Below are positions 7,112-9,028 of a stretch of DNA of 9,028 nucleotides, in pieces. The stretch comes from Bacillota bacterium (GTDB lineage Bacteria; Bacillota; Desulfitobacteriia; Desulfitobacteriales; Desulfitobacteriaceae): contig JAEWCM010000191.1 of NCBI GenBank assembly GCA_023390635.1, forward strand, positions 1 to 9,028, read 5' to 3'. The position numbers and the translations under genes were made by a program. The notes beneath the pieces are model-generated. The model was not told where the DNA came from. It saw nothing but the letters and a program-made list of their open reading frames with translations, and searched no databases. How positions within the stretch are numbered: the stretch's first letter is position 1; each line of letters starts with the position of its first letter.

Positions 7112-7140
7112 AGTATATCAAACTTTAATACGGGTAGCAA
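7112..7140 (-). promoter_or_regulatory. Candidate promoter just upstream of a terminator, ahead of the 5637-6953 operon
   Basis: The minus strand carries TTGCTA (7140-7135), a 17-base spacer and TATACT (7117-7112), preceded by TGA to give an extended -10. This is one of the better promoter matches in the window. It begins within a few bases of the stop codon of the 7143-7691 gene, and its predicted start near 7105 is only about 20 bases before the terminator hairpin at 7085-7058. It may make a short terminated leader, or drive the envelope operon by read-through. Confidence 0.45.
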
Positions 7141-7142
7141 TA

Positions 7143-7691
7143 TTATTGATTTTTGGCAAATATAGTCGTGCGGATGGGAAAAACGAGAATTAGCAAAGCA
7201 ATTCCAGCTATGATCAGGGAAAAATATTGTAAGGAGCGAAGGACAAAGAACAGAGGAATTAAAGGAATGGGCATTCCCAATGCATAAGTATAGTGGCTTA
7301 TCGCAGAATAATCGAGGAGAGGATGTTCCCATGTGGTGAGGTTTTCCTGATGGACAGAACGAATCAATTGTTCTCCTACCAGGTAGAATGGATCTAACGA
7401 AGAGAAATAAATAAAACCTTCCTTAGTATAGATCGTGTTCAATTCCACCTGTTTTCCTGTAAAAGCAGCTTGAGAATAGCTTCTTTCAATTCTTACCACA
7501 TCATCGGGAGTGACATTAAAGGTTCCTTTCGAGGTGATGATTGTAAACAGGCCCCTGTCTATATATTCGATATTACTGACACTCACATTTAATATACGAA
7601 TACCAATAATGGTTATAAGAAGCACCCCAACACAAAATAGGATAATTCTTCCCGTGATATATTCTCTTGATAAAGTGTCTTCTTCCGCCAT
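7143..7691 (-). CDS. Small membrane protein of unknown function
   Basis: I do not recognise this 182-residue protein. A basic-flanked hydrophobic helix lies near 15-34. It is followed by a polar, beta-rich middle (about 40-125, including GLFTIITSKGTFNVTPDDVVRI-like strands and a GKQVELNTIYTKEGFIYF-like hairpin), then hydrophobic stretches at about 137-150 and 154-172 before a basic tail. The simplest topology is both ends inside with the middle domain outside. The frame is open further upstream to an ATG at 7772, but that codon has no ribosome site. The ATG at 7691 follows AGAGGTG by about four bases, so I take it as the start. It is flanked by terminators on both sides (7785-7855 and 7050-7093), so it is probably transcribed alone. 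No convincing promoter was found in 7692-7784. Confidence 0.7.
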   Translation of the reverse strand: MAEEDTLSREYITGRIILFCVGVLLITIIGIRILNVSVSNIEYIDRGLFTIITSKGTFNVTPDDVVRIERSYSQAAFTGKQVELNTIYTKEGFIYFSSLDPFYLVGEQLIRSVHQENLTTWEHPLLDYSAISHYTYALGMPIPLIPLFFVLRSLQYFSLIIAGIALLILVFPIRTTIFAKNQ

Positions 7692-7715
7692 CTTACACCT
7701 CTTTTTCCCCAAAGA

Positions 7716-7732
7716 TTTCTTCACCGAAGAAA
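7716..7732. repeat. Short inverted repeat in the leader of the small membrane protein gene
   Basis: TTTCTTC (7716-7722) and GAAGAAA (7726-7732) form perfect seven-base arms around a three-base centre, about 25 bases before the ATG at 7691 and just upstream of its ribosome site. It could be a weak leader hairpin or an operator; AT-richness makes chance plausible. Confidence 0.3.
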
Positions 7733-7784
7733 ATGGAGTGAAATGTATGATTATTTTGCCCAGATCTGACATTAAAAATCATTG

Positions 7785-7855
7785 AATTAAAAAATAAACT
7801 GATGAAGACCGTGACAGAAAGGCAAAAGCCGTACATCACGGTCTCTTTCAGTTTA
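7785..7855 (-). terminator. Intrinsic terminator of the malic enzyme gene
   Basis: On the minus strand, 33 bases after the malic enzyme stop codon, outer arms of eight bases (7848-7855 with 7795-7802, TAAACTGA/TCAGTTTA) and inner arms of eight to nine bases (7836-7843 with 7807-7814, GACCGTGA/TCACGGTC) form a long hairpin with a four-by-four internal loop. The apex holds a small GGC-AAAA-GCC hairpin. A run of six T residues follows (7794-7789), so it ends minus-strand transcription. Confidence 0.85.
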
Positions 7856-7888
7856 TTGAACCTAAAAAGCTGTCTGCAAAAAGGAGAA

Positions 7889-9028
7889 TCAGTCGGCTAA
7901 AACTCCCTCTTTTTGAAAGCGTTTCAAACGAGCCGAGATCATCTTAGGATCAAGTTTAAGGCGAGCGACCCCGCTGTCAATGGCTGCCTGAGCTACTGCT
8001 TCAGCAACGGCCGGCGCCACAGCTGGATCAAAAGGAGCTGGTATCACATTCTCCTTGTTTAATTCGCTTTCGGGAATTAAGTTGGCGATAGCATACGCAG
8101 CTGCTACCTTCATCTCTTCATTAATGGTCTTAGCCTGTACATCTAAAGCGCCACGGAAAATTCCTGGAAATGCCAAAACATTGTTGACCTGGTTAGGCAG
8201 ATCGGAGCGGCCGGTTCCTACAATTGCCGCACCTGCCTCATGTGCCAGATCAGGCATAATTTCCGGCACAGGATTGGCCAAAGCAAAAATAATTGCATCC
8301 TTAGCCATCGAACGGACCATATCAGGAGTGACCGTGTTTGCTACGGAAACACCAATGAAAACGTCAGCTCCGGTCAGAGCGTCGGCCAAAGTACCTTTAA
8401 GCTTATCTCGATTGGTGATCTGGGCGATTTCAGTCTTGGTGGCATTCATGCCTTCCTGGCGGCCTTCATAAATAATGCCTTTGGAATCACACATGATCAC
8501 ATCTTTCACACCCAAACTCATAAGAAGCTTAATGATGGCAATTCCCGCTGCTCCCGCTCCATTGGTCACAACCTTAATTTCACCTAAGTTTTTATGGACG
8601 ATCTTCAGGGCATTAATCAAGCCGGCCATGCAAACGATCGCCGTTCCGTGCTGATCATCATGAAAAACAGGGATCTGCAATTCTTCTTTCAATTTAGACT
8701 CAATGGCAAAACAGTTGGGAGCAGAAATATCTTCTAAATTGATTCCCCCGAACGTTGGAGCTAAAAGCTTCACGGTTTTCACAATTTCATCCACATCCGT
8801 AGTATCAAGGCAGATCGGAAAAGCATCCACTCCGGCAAATGATTTAAATAAGATAGCCTTTCCTTCCATCACAGGGAGGGCGGCCTGGGGACCGATATCT
8901 CCCAGCCCGAGTACAGCTGTTCCATCAGAAACAACTGCCACAAAGTTTCCTTTATTGGTATAAGTATAAGCCAGACTTTCGTCACGGGCAATTTCCAGAC
9001 AAGGTTGAGCTACTCCAGGTGAATAAGC
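7889..9028 (-). CDS. NAD(P)-dependent malic enzyme (malate dehydrogenase, oxaloacetate-decarboxylating), N-terminus beyond right edge
   Basis: The open frame continues unbroken from the TGA at 7889 to the right edge, giving 379 visible residues. It opens with AYSPGVAQPCLEIARD, the malic-enzyme signature holding the catalytic tyrosine (visible residue 2). The internal GTG at 8941 is a valine, not a start. Next come GDIGPQAALPVMEGKAILFK with the probable catalytic lysine (62), the metal-binding EDISAPNCF (99-107) and PVFHDDQHGTA (120-130) with acidic ligands, the dinucleotide-binding GAGAAG (157-162), FALANP (248-253) and TGRSDLPNQVNN (272-283). It converts malate to pyruvate and CO2 with reduction of NAD(P). 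Bacterial short forms are about 400 residues, so only about 20-40 are missing. There is no C-terminal phosphotransacetylase-like domain as in E. coli MaeB. Cofactor preference cannot be set from sequence alone. It is followed by its own terminator. Confidence 0.95.
   Translation of the reverse strand, partial: AYSPGVAQPCLEIARDESLAYTYTNKGNFVAVVSDGTAVLGLGDIGPQAALPVMEGKAILFKSFAGVDAFPICLDTTDVDEIVKTVKLLAPTFGGINLEDISAPNCFAIESKLKEELQIPVFHDDQHGTAIVCMAGLINALKIVHKNLGEIKVVTNGAGAAGIAIIKLLMSLGVKDVIMCDSKGIIYEGRQEGMNATKTEIAQITNRDKLKGTLADALTGADVFIGVSVANTVTPDMVRSMAKDAIIFALANPVPEIMPDLAHEAGAAIVGTGRSDLPNQVNNVLAFPGIFRGALDVQAKTINEEMKVAAAYAIANLIPESELNKENVIPAPFDPAVAPAVAEAVAQAAIDSGVARLKLDPKMISARLKRFQKEGVLAD

Noticed and set aside
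7692..7772. N-terminal extension of the small membrane protein to the ATG at 7772
   Set aside because: There is no ribosome site before that ATG, while AGAGGTG sits just before the ATG at 7691.
7889..8941. Malic enzyme starting at the GTG at 8941
   Set aside because: The frame continues to the window edge and encodes the AYSPGVAQPC catalytic motif upstream of that codon, so the GTG is an internal valine.
8055..8963. Several plus-strand open frames opposite the malic enzyme gene
   Set aside because: They are shadows of a well-supported enzyme gene, have no family motifs and lack ribosome sites. The same applies to the plus-strand frames opposite trxB, the glycosidase and the propeller-like gene.
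1..9028. Search for mobile elements, defence genes, CRISPR repeats and tRNAs
   Set aside because: No terminal inverted repeats, transposase or integrase motifs, regularly spaced repeats or cloverleaf-like sequences were seen, and all genes look like stable chromosomal content.

Overview
The window looks like an ordinary chromosomal stretch from an anaerobic low-GC Firmicute of the class Clostridia. A Desulfitobacterium/Desulfosporosinus/Dehalobacter-type Peptococcales genome is my best guess, at low confidence. The reasons are an AT-leaning sequence, strong AGGAGG-like ribosome sites, frequent GTG/TTG starts, a clostridial-type Etf beta subunit, a low-molecular-weight thioredoxin reductase, a UPF0182 membrane protein and a short malic enzyme. 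I see no rRNA, tRNA, CRISPR array, transposase, integrase or other mobile-element signature.

Layout. Positions 1-1590 hold two minus-strand redox genes in the order trxB then etfB (etfB is cut by the left edge), 52 bases apart with no convincing terminator between them, so they are probably co-transcribed. A 225-base divergent region (1591-1815) carries a candidate extended -10 promoter for trxB and the start region of a large plus-strand gene. Positions 1816-4554 encode a 912-residue UPF0182 protein: seven membrane segments, a large extracytoplasmic part and an acidic, coiled-coil tail. It converges on the next minus-strand block at a strong bidirectional terminator (about 4564-4619).

Positions 4645-6953 hold two minus-strand genes that look like an envelope operon. 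The upstream gene (5637-6953) is a membrane-anchored, beta-propeller-like extracytoplasmic protein with a serine/asparagine low-complexity insertion. The downstream gene, 29 bases away, is a membrane-anchored phosphodiester glycosidase (NAGPA family). Upstream of them (6954-7142) lies a promoter-like sequence followed at once by an intrinsic terminator. Positions 7143-7691 encode a small unrecognised membrane protein on the minus strand. A long terminator (7785-7855) separates it from a malic enzyme (7889 to the right edge, N-terminus cut off).

How the genes work together. The flanks (Etf, thioredoxin reductase, malic enzyme) are central redox and carbon metabolism. The middle is cell-envelope material of poorly known function (UPF0182, propeller-like protein, NAGPA-type hydrolase, small membrane protein). 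No undescribed defence or mobile system is visible. The most interesting points are the promoter-terminator leader ahead of the envelope operon, an altered NADPH-binding motif in the thioredoxin reductase, and the uncharacterised propeller/hydrolase pair. There is no gene-free stretch longer than 300 bases.
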